Source of the DNA: an uncultured Gammaproteobacteria bacterium
GTDB taxonomy: Bacteria; Pseudomonadota; Gammaproteobacteria; HK1
Length of the DNA: 64,000 bases
NCBI GenBank assembly: GCA_958295465.1
Contig: OY282353.1
Span: 5,013,001-5,077,000 of the forward strand
Reading direction: 5' to 3'
The translations under genes were made by a program, and so were the position numbers. The notes below the pieces were generated by a model that was given only the letters and a program-made list of their open reading frames with translations, had not been told where the DNA came from and made no database searches. Positions 17,738 to 26,287 of the stretch are shown piece by piece. Within the stretch, counting starts at the first letter, position 1; each line of letters starts with the position of its first letter.

Positions 17738-18487
17738 CTAGATCACCTTGGCTTCGTTCTTCAGCTTCTCGATCAGCTCGGCCACGCTCCCGACCCGCAC
17801 TCCCGCATCCCGCTTCGGCGGCTCGGTGACCTTGAGCGTCTTCACCCGCGGGGTGACGTCGATGCCAAGGTCCTCCGGGGTCAGCGTATCGACGGGCTTC
17901 TTCTTCGCTCTCATGATGTTGGGAAGAGACGCGAAGCGCGGCTCGTTGAGCCGCAGGTCGGTGGTCACCACCGCGGGCATCTTCAGCCTGACGGTCTCCA
18001 GCCCCCCGTCGATCTCGCGGGTCAGGTCCATCTCCCCGTCGTCGATCTCGATCCGGTAGGCGAACGTTCCCTGCGGCCAGCCGAGAAGGGCGGCGAGCAT
18101 CTGACCGGTCTGGGTGTTGTCGCCGTCGATCGACTGCTTGCCGGTGATCACCAGCCCCGGTTGCTCGCGCTCGACGACCGCCTTCATCAGTTTCGCGACG
18201 GCGAGCGGCTCGAGCTCCGCGTCGGTCCGGATCAGGATTCCGCGATCGGCTCCCATCGCGAGAGCGGTGCGGATCGTCTCCTGGCACTGCTGCACCCCGA
18301 GCGAGAGCGCGATGATCTCGTCGGCCTTTCCGGCCTCTCTCAGTCTGAGCGCCTCCTCGACCCCGATCTCGTCGAACGGGTTCATCGACATCTTCACGTT
18401 CGCGAGCTCGACGCCACTCTGGTCCGCTTTCACCCGGACCTTGACGTTGTAGTCGATCACCCGCTTGACCGCGACCAGAATCTTCAT
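17738..18487 (-). CDS. etfB: Electron transfer flavoprotein beta subunit
   Basis: A 249-residue ETF beta subunit starting MKILVAVKRVIDYNVKVRV, with the signature VKMSMNPFDEIGVEEALRL near residue 35 and the AMP-binding region DNTQTGQMLAALLGWPQ near residue 130. It is the first gene of a two-gene operon with etfA. Its upstream region is only 57 bp and abuts the accessory block at 18545, so an insertion may have changed its native promoter. Confidence 0.95.
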   Translation of the reverse strand: MKILVAVKRVIDYNVKVRVKADQSGVELANVKMSMNPFDEIGVEEALRLREAGKADEIIALSLGVQQCQETIRTALAMGADRGILIRTDAELEPLAVAKLMKAVVEREQPGLVITGKQSIDGDNTQTGQMLAALLGWPQGTFAYRIEIDDGEMDLTREIDGGLETVRLKMPAVVTTDLRLNEPRFASLPNIMRAKKKPVDTLTPEDLGIDVTPRVKTLKVTEPPKRDAGVRVGSVAELIEKLKNEAKVI

Positions 18488-18544
18488 TGCTTCAGCCCCT
18501 GGCGTCACGGTTGTCCGCACGCCCGAAAAAAAAGACGCGCAAGC

Positions 18545-19336
18545 TTAATTCCCGCTCTGCCGGCGCGCAATGCGCCCGGGACCGCAAGGGTTCACGCGAG
18601 GGCGCGCGTTGTAGAGCCCCGGCCTGTCGTCACCGCCCGGTCGCGGCCCGTAGAGTGCCGAGCCCGCCATGTCCATCAGGAAGACCCGCGACGGCCCCCC
18701 CCCATAGCAGCAGTCGCAGTTTCCGCGGGCGGATGCGATGCCCAAGTCGAACGCCTGGTTAGCCCACCACGCCGCCACGTCGCCGGCAGTGACGCCAGCC
18801 TCGACCATCGGATAGGCAACCTCACAGGCTTGGTAGACGGCAGGACGCCACCGCGCCGGCTCATCGAACCGGAAGCCAAGCAGCTTCCGCGTTTGCCGTC
18901 GCGTCAGCCCGTGGCGCGCCCACATGTAGCGGTCGATAGTCGATACCTTGAGTTCGGCGGTACAGACCCGCCCGCCCTTCGCTACGCTTGGCATCCAGCG
19001 TTCGGCTTCGAGCATCGCCTTGAAGGGTTCGCCGCCGAGGCTCGCAGTCTCGCGGTCCACGATGCGAGCCTGCCTCGCCGGCGTTCCGCCCGGCACGCAG
19101 GCGTATTCCAGCCACGTCACGGGCACGCCCCAACGCTCAGTGAGCACCTGGACGAAATCCAGTGTCTCCGGGCGCTCCCGCCCCGTGCTCGCGAAGATGG
19201 CCTCGCAGCGGTCCGGCAGCTTCCCGCCATGCGCATCGAGCACCTGCCGAAGCATGAAGGCACTCGACCGCCCGCCGGAGACGTTGACGACGGTGAACCA
19301 CGGCGAGGCTTCCGGGATGCGGTACGGGTTGTTCAT
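18545..19336 (-). CDS. PP-loop (PAPS-reductase-like) protein of phage type
   Basis: A 263-residue protein with the nucleotide-binding PP-loop NVSGGRSSAFML at residues 18-29 and the pattern IFASTGRERPETLDFV found in phage-encoded phosphoadenosine phosphosulfate reductase-like proteins. A cysteine cluster GNCDCCYGGG lies near residue 208, where family members usually have GNCDLCF. A run of nine G/C bases (18695-18703) falls right after this motif, and the following 50 residues do not look conserved. A frameshifted or variable C-terminus is possible. Function in phages is uncertain; some relatives are linked to DNA modification. It overlaps the preceding gene by 4 bp. Confidence 0.7.
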   Translation of the reverse strand: MNNPYRIPEASPWFTVVNVSGGRSSAFMLRQVLDAHGGKLPDRCEAIFASTGRERPETLDFVQVLTERWGVPVTWLEYACVPGGTPARQARIVDRETASLGGEPFKAMLEAERWMPSVAKGGRVCTAELKVSTIDRYMWARHGLTRRQTRKLLGFRFDEPARWRPAVYQACEVAYPMVEAGVTAGDVAAWWANQAFDLGIASARGNCDCCYGGGPSRVFLMDMAGSALYGPRPGGDDRPGLYNARPRVNPCGPGRIARRQSGN

Positions 19337-19749
19337 AGCTGGCTTGCCCGGTGCAGCCTTGCGCGGTTTGCGCGCTCAATGTCGAATCCGGGCACGCCCC
19401 GCCCGGAGTTCAACAACGTGTCAGCCACCATCCAACGCCTGCCCGAAGTCACAGGCGTCACCCCATGCGGATAGCCTCCGTCCATCACGATGATGCTGTT
19501 GTGCTCGGCCTCGACAATCCACCGAGGGCGGAAGTCCCATCGCATCCACCATGGGGCGAAGTCGCCAACGACAAGGTCACCGCCTGCCCAGGCGCCGAAG
19601 TAGCAGAGCACTTGCAGCGGTCCAACCGTCGGCCTGTCCGGTTGCAGGTCGCTATGAGTCAAGCCGCCCATCGGATGGTCCACATGCGGCCTCATATAAT
19701 TCGAACGGCGCCGCTTCCTCGTCGCCGGCATCATCCGCAGGCGCCCCAT
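19333..19749 (-). CDS. Putative 2OG-Fe(II) oxygenase-like protein
   Basis: A frame of about 138 residues upstream of and coupled to the PP-loop gene. It shows a jelly-roll dioxygenase layout: an HxD-like motif (PHVDHP, or THSD slightly later), the strand GGDLVVGDF, and the distal ligand region YPHGVTPVTSGRRW with histidine and arginine. Phage-encoded dioxygenases of this kind sometimes modify DNA bases or proteins. The start is uncertain; in-frame ATGs exist at 19749 and upstream to 19851. Short for the family. Confidence 0.5.
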   Translation of the reverse strand: MGRLRMMPATRKRRRSNYMRPHVDHPMGGLTHSDLQPDRPTVGPLQVLCYFGAWAGGDLVVGDFAPWWMRWDFRPRWIVEAEHNSIIVMDGGYPHGVTPVTSGRRWMVADTLLNSGRGVPGFDIERANRARLHRASQL

Positions 19750-19767
19750 CAGTGCACCGCCGCCGAC

Positions 19768-20103
19768 GTGGCCCGAACGCCGTCCACGGGCGCACCAAGG
19801 CCGTCGGGCACCGAACGCCCCGACGAAGCGGCCGGCATCGAGCGCCGCCAAGCCGAAGCCATCGCCGGCACGGTCCGCACCGCAGCAGCAGACCGGGAAG
19901 CACTGGCGACGAAGGCGGACCTTGCCGAGCTCCGGGCCGACCTCGCCGAGCTCGAAACCCGGCTGACGGCACGCATGGACACCTTTGCCACGAAGGCCGA
20001 CCTTGCCAGCGTGCGCGCCGAGCTCGGGACCATCCGATGGTCAGTCGGCTTGATCGCCGCCCTCCTGTTCGCCATCGGCCTTCGAGTGTTCGGCTTGATC
20101 TGA
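19768..20103 (+). CDS. DUF1640-like coiled-coil membrane protein
   Basis: About 111 residues from a GTG. The pattern GIERRQAEAIAGTVRTAAADREALATKADLAEL, a repeated ATKADLA motif, a coiled coil and a C-terminal membrane segment (SVGLIAALLFAIGLRVFGLI) match small DUF1640/CCDC90-like proteins that are frequent on prophages and islands. The N-terminal 25 residues do not match the family and may be degraded. Function unknown. It is divergent from the dioxygenase-like gene. Confidence 0.55.
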   Translation: MARTPSTGAPRPSGTERPDEAAGIERRQAEAIAGTVRTAAADREALATKADLAELRADLAELETRLTARMDTFATKADLASVRAELGTIRWSVGLIAALLFAIGLRVFGLI

Positions 20104-20997
20104 CCAGGTGCCTGCCGCACCGCCCTTCCGGAATTGCGCCACGTGGCGCAATTCCGCTTTCCCGGGCAGCGACCGATAATTGCCGTTATCGCGACCGCGG
20201 CAGGAACATCGAGGAAGTGACCGCCGACGCCAGGGGCAGCGCCGGCGGTAGTCAGTCAGGCAAAGGCGTTCGGCAGGGTTGCCAGTCGCCTCCGCCCACG
20301 GACGCGCCAGGGCAGCCGAGAACGCCAGTGACCCTCATGCGCTCAAAGAGCCTCATACTTCCTGAAAGCAACTCCCAGATAGGGACTCAACGCGTAACCC
20401 GTCACTGCCTTGAACCCCTTGAGAATCAGCATTGCAAGGCGTCTTGTCAATAATTTCCGTCCATCGGCGCTATCGGCGACGTGTCGATACCAGAGATCAA
20501 TCTGGTCTCTGGTCGCGCCATCGTACGATGGCCTGAGGAGTTCGGCACCCCTTCCATCCAGAATCGACGCGAGTTCCCGCTCGGTGCCTCCACGGATGCC
20601 CTCGCGCAATAGCGCCGTCCATTCCCTGTTACCGTCTACTCGGCGCGAGAACCAGCGCACGGCCAGATGAGCTACGCGGTCGGGCAGGTAGTTGATGAAC
20701 GGCAAAACGGTTGTATGCGATTCAATGGGGAACCATAGATGCGGGGTTTCGAAGATAAAGAGCACGCCACCGTAGCGCAGTTTTGACCAAATAAGGGGAA
20801 TGATTGACTGCCTTTCCCTGCCAGTTGCATAACATTTCCACCCAGACATGCGTTCGCTGCACAAAACACGGGGTTTTCAGACCGAAACAGCGTGTGGCTC
20901 AAGTTCACTGCCAGTGAGAATAAGCCACACGCGATATTCCTGAATCTTGTGCAAAGTCGTACGGAGTCATTTGTGAAACGAATGTAATAGAGAGAAA

Positions 20998-21064
20998 CGT
21001 GGTCTCCGAAGCTGGTACAATAGTCGTTGCCAACAACAACGTACCAAGCGAAACGGAGACCACG
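20998..21064 (+). promoter_or_regulatory. Long hairpin sequestering the IS1380 transposase ribosome binding site
   Basis: CGTGGTCTCCG at 20998-21008 pairs perfectly with CGGAGACCACG at 21054-21064. A second inner pairing joins GCTGGTAC (21011-21018) with GTACCAAGC (21041-21049). The Shine-Dalgarno GGAG (21055-21058) is in the 3' arm, ten bases before the transposase ATG (21068). In other insertion sequences such structures prevent translation of transposase from read-through transcripts. That role is inferred here. Confidence 0.65.
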
Positions 21065-21067
21065 AAG

Positions 21068-22444
21068 ATGAAGCATAGCCGAGCCGACGTTCGAGGTAAA
21101 GCCAAGCTGGGTCTCGACATCCGATTCGAAGAGCAGAGCCTGACATCGTATTCGGGACTCATCGTCTTTCAACACCTCTTCTCTCTCATCGGCATCAAAG
21201 AACGGTTGTGGCGATGTTTCCGCCACCTGAAGGCCAATCCGATTTACGGCCATCATATGATCATGATGCTGCTGGTCGTGCATCTGATCATCGGACACCG
21301 GCGGCTGCGAGACGTGGACTACTACCGTGATGACGAGATGGTCAAACGGGTTCTCGGTCTGAAGCGATTGCCGGACGTATCCACGCTCAGCCGGTCGCTC
21401 GCCAGTGCAGATGAACAAAGTGTCGCCAAAGTGCGAAGTGAATCGAGACATCTGGTCATGGAGCGTCTGGTAGACGAGGGATTTTCGAGAGTGACGCTCG
21501 ATTACGACGGGTCGGTGTTGAGCACCGGGCGGCATGCCGAAGGAACCGCAGTGGGTTTCAACAAGAAAAAGAAGGGCGCGCGCAGCTACTACCCCCTCTT
21601 TTGCACCGTCGCCCAGACCGACCAGATCCTCGACGTTCACCATCGTCCTGGAAACGTACACGACTCCAACGGGGCCGACACCTTCATCGGCCACTGTATC
21701 AGCCACGTGCGCTCGTGCCTTCCCCGTGCAAAGGTAGAGACTCGCATCGACAGCGCATTTTTCAACGAAACCATCGCTGAACGACTGCATTCGTCGGGGG
21801 TCGAATTCACCATCTCGGTTCCTTTCGAGCGCTTTGCCGCCCTCAAGGAACTGGTCGAAGGCAGAAAACGATGGCGACGCATGGCGGTCGGGCTCGATTA
21901 CTTCGAGACCCGCTGGAAGCCGAAGTCGTGGAACGCCCGCTATCGCTTCATCTTCATCAGAAAGCAGGTCAGATGCCAACACAAGCTGCCGATCCAACTC
22001 GACCTGTTCCAGCCCACCGAATACGGGTACGAATTCAAGGTCATCGTCACCAACAAACGAATGACCCCACGCAAGGTCGTCGCCTTCCACGAAGGCCGCG
22101 GTTCGCAGGAGGGTATCTTCGCCGAACTCAAGACGCATTGCCAGATGGATTACATACCGGTCAAGACCCGAGTCGGCAACCAACTGTACATGTTCGCCGG
22201 CATTGTTGCTCACAACCTCACTCGCGAGCTGCAGATCCAACTCGACCCTCGCGCCCGTGGCACCACCGCAAAGCGCGCCGCGCTGTGGTGCTTCCGGGAG
22301 GTTGGAACCCTTCGCCGTACCCTCATCCAACGCGCCGGGCGCATGATTCGCCCCGCCGGCAAATTGGTCCTCTCCATGAACAGCAACGAAAGGCTCGAAA
22401 GAGAGCTCCGGCAGGCTCTCGCAACACTGAACGCCGTCGCCTGA
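21068..22444 (+). CDS. IS1380-family transposase
   Basis: A 458-residue transposase. The catalytic region includes VTLDYDGSVLSTGRHAEGTAVG (first acidic residue about 148), TRIDSAFFNETI (second) and a C-terminal EGRGSQEGIFAELKTH containing the glutamate. The ATG at 21068 gives the family's usual length; an earlier ATG at 20999 lies inside the 5' hairpin arm and is rejected. The frame is intact, so the element may still be active. Confidence 0.93.
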   Translation: MKHSRADVRGKAKLGLDIRFEEQSLTSYSGLIVFQHLFSLIGIKERLWRCFRHLKANPIYGHHMIMMLLVVHLIIGHRRLRDVDYYRDDEMVKRVLGLKRLPDVSTLSRSLASADEQSVAKVRSESRHLVMERLVDEGFSRVTLDYDGSVLSTGRHAEGTAVGFNKKKKGARSYYPLFCTVAQTDQILDVHHRPGNVHDSNGADTFIGHCISHVRSCLPRAKVETRIDSAFFNETIAERLHSSGVEFTISVPFERFAALKELVEGRKRWRRMAVGLDYFETRWKPKSWNARYRFIFIRKQVRCQHKLPIQLDLFQPTEYGYEFKVIVTNKRMTPRKVVAFHEGRGSQEGIFAELKTHCQMDYIPVKTRVGNQLYMFAGIVAHNLTRELQIQLDPRARGTTAKRAALWCFREVGTLRRTLIQRAGRMIRPAGKLVLSMNSNERLERELRQALATLNAVA

Positions 22445-22998
22445 CGTCTATTTGTCGCACGTTTATGCAACAATCGGGTTTCCTCCGGCAACAGATGCTC
22501 ATATACGCCCGAGAGTACGGCATAATCAAAATCGCCACCGACGGCGGACGGCAGACTGTCCGAATCGGAAGACAAGACAAACCTGACGCGAGCGGTCACA
22601 CCGTAGAATTCTGCACGCTTCCGCGCGAACTCCACAGCCGCGGGGAGGCGGTCTACGCCCACTATTCGAGTCTGCGGAAACATCCGCGAGAGCACCATGG
22701 ACGACGCTCCACAGCCCGAACCAAAGTCGAGTAGCCGGCACTCGGCGAAGTCTTCTCGATCCCGATAGGTCAGAATGTTCCACCGAATGAAGCTTTCGGA
22801 CGCGGAAGGGGCCTCGTCCCTCATGATCTCGTCCAAAAACCAAGCCGGCCCCTTGATTCGAAGAAGGTGCTCGATGAGTTCAAGCGAGTAGGCAGTCTCC
22901 CATTCCTTCCGGTTAACGAACGTATCTGCCGCCACGGAAATCACGCGCTTCCCGTTTCGCTCTTCGGAAATCCGTACCGTTGGTGATTTTCCGGTCAA

Positions 22999-23627
22999 TT
23001 CATCGTACCGTCATCCATCCCTGTCGCCCCCAGGCAGCCGAGAACGCCCCTGCCCAAACCCCCCACAGGCTCAGGCTGAATCGCCGCCAGGGACGCCACA
23101 GGCACGCCTCCCGGCACGGTCGGCCATGGACCGCTACCTGTGGATTGGCGCTTATTCCGACGCCTCAGCATTCAGGACGTCGAGTAGCGTCACCGCCCCC
23201 GAGTGCTCCACCTTTGTCTGTGGATGTGTCCAAGCCGGGTTGCCCTTCGTCAGCCCCGTGCGCACGAGTGCCGGGTTGAGCAACGCCCGCTCATGGCGTT
23301 CACGCACGAATGGCTTGCCGTGCTCCGTCCCTGTCTCACGCATCGCCGTTGTACGCCGTACTACGGGCTCGCCGCCCGTACCGGCACCATCACGCGCCCC
23401 GGAGCCCGAACGGACGCCACGGGCAGCCCACGGGCGCACCAGGGCAGTCCGGCACCCGCGCCCGTGGTGTCGCGCCGTTCCCGCTCGGGGATGCGCGGTT
23501 TCGCCGGCGCCCGTCAGGGCGGAGCGCTCGAAATCGGCGCGGGAGGCTGGCGCAGATCAGCATGTTACGGTTACCCTCCGTTGCCGTTATCGTCCGTTTG
23601 GAGACTGGAACATCGAGGAATGGACCG
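22999..23627. other. 630-bp region with degenerate island sequence
   Basis: Contains one weak minus-strand frame (23152-23343, listed separately) and two segments that repeat sequence from the other side of the methyltransferase: about 23033-23049 (GGCAGCCGAGAACGCC) matches 20309-20326, and about 23573-23632 (TTGCCGTTATCG ... GGAACATCGAGGAA) matches 20178-20230. No promoter could be placed. Confidence 0.5.
23152..23343 (-). CDS. Hypothetical small protein in the accessory block
   Basis: A 63-codon frame starting MRETGTEHGKPFVRERHERA and containing LLNPALVRTGLTKGNPAW. The composition (balanced charge, plausible helix) is better than that of random frames nearby, but I recognise no family. It may be a phage- or island-derived fragment. 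Confidence 0.3.
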   Translation of the reverse strand: MRETGTEHGKPFVRERHERALLNPALVRTGLTKGNPAWTHPQTKVEHSGAVTLLDVLNAEASE

Positions 23628-24206
23628 CTAATCGAGGTCCGCGATCAGCGCCGCGCGCGCGTCCCCGGTGAGCGTGCGCTGGTGACGATACTCGTGGTGG
23701 TCGATGCCGAGACGCACTGCCGCCCCGTTGCCGAGGGCGCTTCGCATCCGGCCCGGCAACTCGAACCGGAGGAAGTGGACCGCGGAGGTCTTGTCATCGG
23801 TCGCCCGATCGAGGTCTTCGTCGGCGATCGCGAAGACGCGATCGGTCTCGGCCTCCATCCACACACGGTCTTCGATCCCGATCAGCTTGCCGAGCATGCG
23901 CCGCCGCTCGTCGGGGTCCGCGTACTCGATCATGAAGGTCGCCTTGAGGTTGGTGCCATCGGGGATGAGCGGATTGTAGGCGGCCAGCTCTTCCTCTATC
24001 GCATCGGCTTCGAAGATCCGCTCCACCCGCAGCATCTCCTGTATCTGATACTGGATGGTGAGTCGATCCTCGAAGTACAGGGTAGCGTTCGGCCCGATGG
24101 CAAGCTGCCGGTCGCGCTTGTGGGCGAGCACGCGGGCGCGGAACTCCGTGCGGACCTCGTGGTACCGCTCCAGGCCGAACAGGTCGGCGCGGCTGAGCTT
24201 GTTCAT
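23628..24206 (-). CDS. DUF3501 family protein
   Basis: A 192-residue protein starting MNKLSRADLFGLERYHEVR with NATLYFEDRLTIQYQIQEMLR at residues 41-61, characteristic of DUF3501. The function is not established. In many proteobacteria it is the third gene of a set with an Fe-S protein and rubrerythrin, as here: it follows the Fe-S gene with a 3-bp gap. The set is thought to act in peroxide or iron-related redox defence, which is inference from context. Confidence 0.88.
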   Translation of the reverse strand: MNKLSRADLFGLERYHEVRTEFRARVLAHKRDRQLAIGPNATLYFEDRLTIQYQIQEMLRVERIFEADAIEEELAAYNPLIPDGTNLKATFMIEYADPDERRRMLGKLIGIEDRVWMEAETDRVFAIADEDLDRATDDKTSAVHFLRFELPGRMRSALGNGAAVRLGIDHHEYRHQRTLTGDARAALIADLD

Positions 24207-24209
24207 GGT

Positions 24210-25556
24210 TCAGATCCCGTACGCCTTGCGCAGCAAGGACATGGGCGCGACGGGGGTGGAGCCGTCACCGAGCGTGTTCCCGATGTGATGGGCGGCCATG
24301 ATGCAGTCGCTGGTGTAGTAATCGACCTTGGACTCGGTCACCTTGCGGGCGGCCGGCCGCGCGATCCGGGTCGCGAACTCGTGGAACTCCCTTTTCACCG
24401 CGTAGGTGCCGTCGTGACCCGAGCACCGCTCGATGACGGTGATCTCGGTTCCCGGAACGAGCGCGAGCACGTCCCGGGTCTTCATGCCGATATTCTGCAC
24501 CCGCTGATGACAGGCGGCGTGATAGGCGACCCTGCCCAGGCTCGATTTGAAACCGGTGTCGAGACGGCCGGCACGATGGCGGAGCATGAGGTACTCGAAC
24601 GGATCGAAGAATGCGGCGCGCACCTTCTCGACCTCGGGGTTCCGCGGAAACAGGAGCGGCAGCTCCTGCTTGAACATGAGCACACACGACGGGACGGAAG
24701 CGACGATGTCCCAACCATCGTCGACGAGACGGGCCAGCTCGGGGATATTGACCTCCATCGCGCGCTCGACGGCGTCCAGATCGCCGAGCTCGAGCTTGGG
24801 CATGCCGCAACACCTCTCACGTGACGCGATGGTCACGGGAATCTCGTTGTGCTCGAGGACGCGCACGATGTCTTCCCCGACGTCGGGCTCGTTGTAGTTC
24901 GCGTAGCAGGTCGCAAACAGGGCAACCCTGCCGCGGGTCTCTTGCGTTGCGATGGGCTCGGAGGGGGATGGCGCCCTGGTCCTCAGCCGGCTTCGAAGGG
25001 TCCGCGGGGCATACGGCGGCAGTCGTGCGTCGCGGTGTACGCCAAGCACCGTCTCGAGTGCCGCCCTCGCCGGCTTCGATGCGTTCGCAGCGTTGGCGAG
25101 CGGAGCGACGACCGGCTTCGCCACGAGACTTCCGACGGCATCCGTCGAGCTCAGCACCCGGTTGCGAAATCCTGCTCCCTGCCGGCGATGCTTCACCGAC
25201 TTGGCCCGCAGCATCAAGTGCGGAAAGTCCACGTTCCACTCGTGCGGCGGGACATACGGGCATTTCGTCATGAAGCACATGTCGCACAGGTAGCAGTGAT
25301 CGACGACCTTCCAGTAATCCGCCTTCGCGACCCCGTCCACCTCCATGGTCCCGGATTCGTCAACCAGATCGAACAAGGTGGGGAAGGCATGGCAGAGATT
25401 GAAGCATCGGCGACAGCCGTGGCAGATGTCGTACACCCGCTCCAGCTCCGCGAACAGAGCGTCTTCGTCCTGGAACTCCGGACTCTTCCAGTCGAGCGGA
25501 TGACGCTCAGGCGCCTGGAGGCTGCCCTCCTGGCGATCGATATCGTTGGTGGCCAT
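24210..25556 (-). CDS. Fe-S oxidoreductase (GlpC/HdrD-like, CCG domains)
   Basis: A 448-residue protein. Two [4Fe-4S] ferredoxin motifs lie in the N-terminal 120 residues (CHGCRRCFNLCHAFP and CYLCDMCFMTKCP). Two CCG-type cysteine-rich domains follow (RCCGMPKLELGDLDAV near residue 250; AACHQRVQN and ERCSGHDGTYAVKREF near residues 355-390). The layout matches GlpC and heterodisulfide reductase D-like proteins that pass electrons between a quinone or thiol system and a partner. It sits between rubrerythrin and DUF3501, and I infer that it supplies electrons to rubrerythrin. Confidence 0.88.
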   Translation of the reverse strand: MATNDIDRQEGSLQAPERHPLDWKSPEFQDEDALFAELERVYDICHGCRRCFNLCHAFPTLFDLVDESGTMEVDGVAKADYWKVVDHCYLCDMCFMTKCPYVPPHEWNVDFPHLMLRAKSVKHRRQGAGFRNRVLSSTDAVGSLVAKPVVAPLANAANASKPARAALETVLGVHRDARLPPYAPRTLRSRLRTRAPSPSEPIATQETRGRVALFATCYANYNEPDVGEDIVRVLEHNEIPVTIASRERCCGMPKLELGDLDAVERAMEVNIPELARLVDDGWDIVASVPSCVLMFKQELPLLFPRNPEVEKVRAAFFDPFEYLMLRHRAGRLDTGFKSSLGRVAYHAACHQRVQNIGMKTRDVLALVPGTEITVIERCSGHDGTYAVKREFHEFATRIARPAARKVTESKVDYYTSDCIMAAHHIGNTLGDGSTPVAPMSLLRKAYGI

Positions 25557-25802
25557 GTCGCAGACGCCGGCGCCCCCGTTTATCGAATGTCTCGGCGCGA
25601 GGTGGTTGGTGACGAAACAGGGCCGGCCGCATCGCGCGATGCGGCCGGCTGAACCGCGGACAGGTGATCGCGGGCGGGCGTCGGCCCCTGTCGGCCGGGC
25701 TCATGTCTTCCCGGCTCCCCGCTCCCCGCTCCCCGTCCGTCAAGCATACGGGAGAAGGGTTCGGATCCGGACCTTGAAACCCCGTGTTTCGGAACGATGC
25801 GA

Positions 25803-26222
25803 TCAGGCGTCGAGGTTGTCGAGGGCCTTCTGAAAACGATTCGCGTGCGAGCGCTCGGCCTTCGCGAGGGTCTCGAACCAGTCCGCGATCTCGTCGAATC
25901 TCTCGTCGCGCGCGGCCCTGGCCATGCCCGGATACATGTCGGTGTACTCGTGCGTCTCGCCGGCAATCGCCGCCTTGAGGTTGTCCGACGTGCCCCCGAT
26001 CGCGAGGCCGGTGGCCGGATCGCCGACCGCTTCGAGATATTCGAGGTGACCGTGAGCGTGCCCGGTCTCTCCCTCGGCGGTCGAACGGAAGACGGCGGAG
26101 ACGTCGTTGAAACCCTCGACGTCCGCCTTCTGGGCAAAGTACAGGTAGCGCCGGTTCGCCTGCGACTCGCCGGCGAATGCATCCTTGAGGTTCTGCTCGG
26201 TCCTGCTTCCCTTGAGGTCCAT
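25803..26222 (-). CDS. Rubrerythrin (diiron domain only)
   Basis: A 139-residue ferritin-like protein. The diiron ligands appear in the helices LKDAFAGESQANRRYLYFA, TAEGETGHAHGHLEYL, AIAGETHEYTDMYP and AKAERSHANRFQ. The C-terminal rubredoxin domain of classical rubrerythrin is absent, so electrons must come from another carrier, perhaps the neighbouring Fe-S protein. It reduces hydrogen peroxide. The gap to the Fe-S gene is about 246 bp, so the link may be a regulon or a loose operon. A 17-bp palindrome lies 66 bp upstream. Confidence 0.92.
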   Translation of the reverse strand: MDLKGSRTEQNLKDAFAGESQANRRYLYFAQKADVEGFNDVSAVFRSTAEGETGHAHGHLEYLEAVGDPATGLAIGGTSDNLKAAIAGETHEYTDMYPGMARAARDERFDEIADWFETLAKAERSHANRFQKALDNLDA

Positions 26223-26287
26223 GAATGGTTCTCCGCGTCTGGTGATGTCCGATGCGCACGGGACGAGGCCCCGTCCCGCGTGGTTGA

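Larger units (their letters stand above)
20817..22478 (+). mobile_element. IS1380-family insertion sequence, 1662 bp
   Basis: Ends are CCTGCCAGTTGCATAA (20817-20832) and, inverted, CCCGATTGTTGCATAA (22463-22478). The element is flanked by the 4-bp direct repeat TTTC at 20813-20816 and 22479-22482. Length, target duplication size and the transposase all fit the IS1380 family. It splits a methyltransferase gene whose frame is restored exactly by in silico excision, so the boundaries are certain. Confidence 0.95.
20343..22998 (-). pseudogene. Class I SAM-dependent methyltransferase gene interrupted by IS1380-family element
   Basis: The 5' part (22998 down to 22479) encodes the SAM-binding fold: CRLLDFGSGCGASSMVLSRMF and a later VLSGVYEHLLPEE. 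The 3' part (20816 down to 20343) continues RQSIIPLIWSKLRYGGVLF and FETPHLWFPIESHTT. Removing the IS and one copy of the TTTC target repeat joins the codons exactly in frame (EHLLPEE-RQSIIPLIW) to give 329 residues. The intact protein resembles methyltransferases with the EHLLPEE...GGVLFINETPHRWFPIE pattern; the substrate is unknown. Base composition is visibly lower in GC than the neighbours, which suggests transfer. Confidence 0.9.

Noticed and set aside
16595..19474. A 959-codon plus-strand frame.
   Set aside because: It is antisense to etfA, etfB and the PP-loop gene, which have clear family motifs. Long shadow frames are expected at this GC content.
24210..26222. Further in-frame UGA (selenocysteine) candidates in the Fe-S and rubrerythrin genes and in the peroxiredoxin.
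   Set aside because: All catalytic cysteines in these genes are encoded by normal Cys codons and the frames are uninterrupted.
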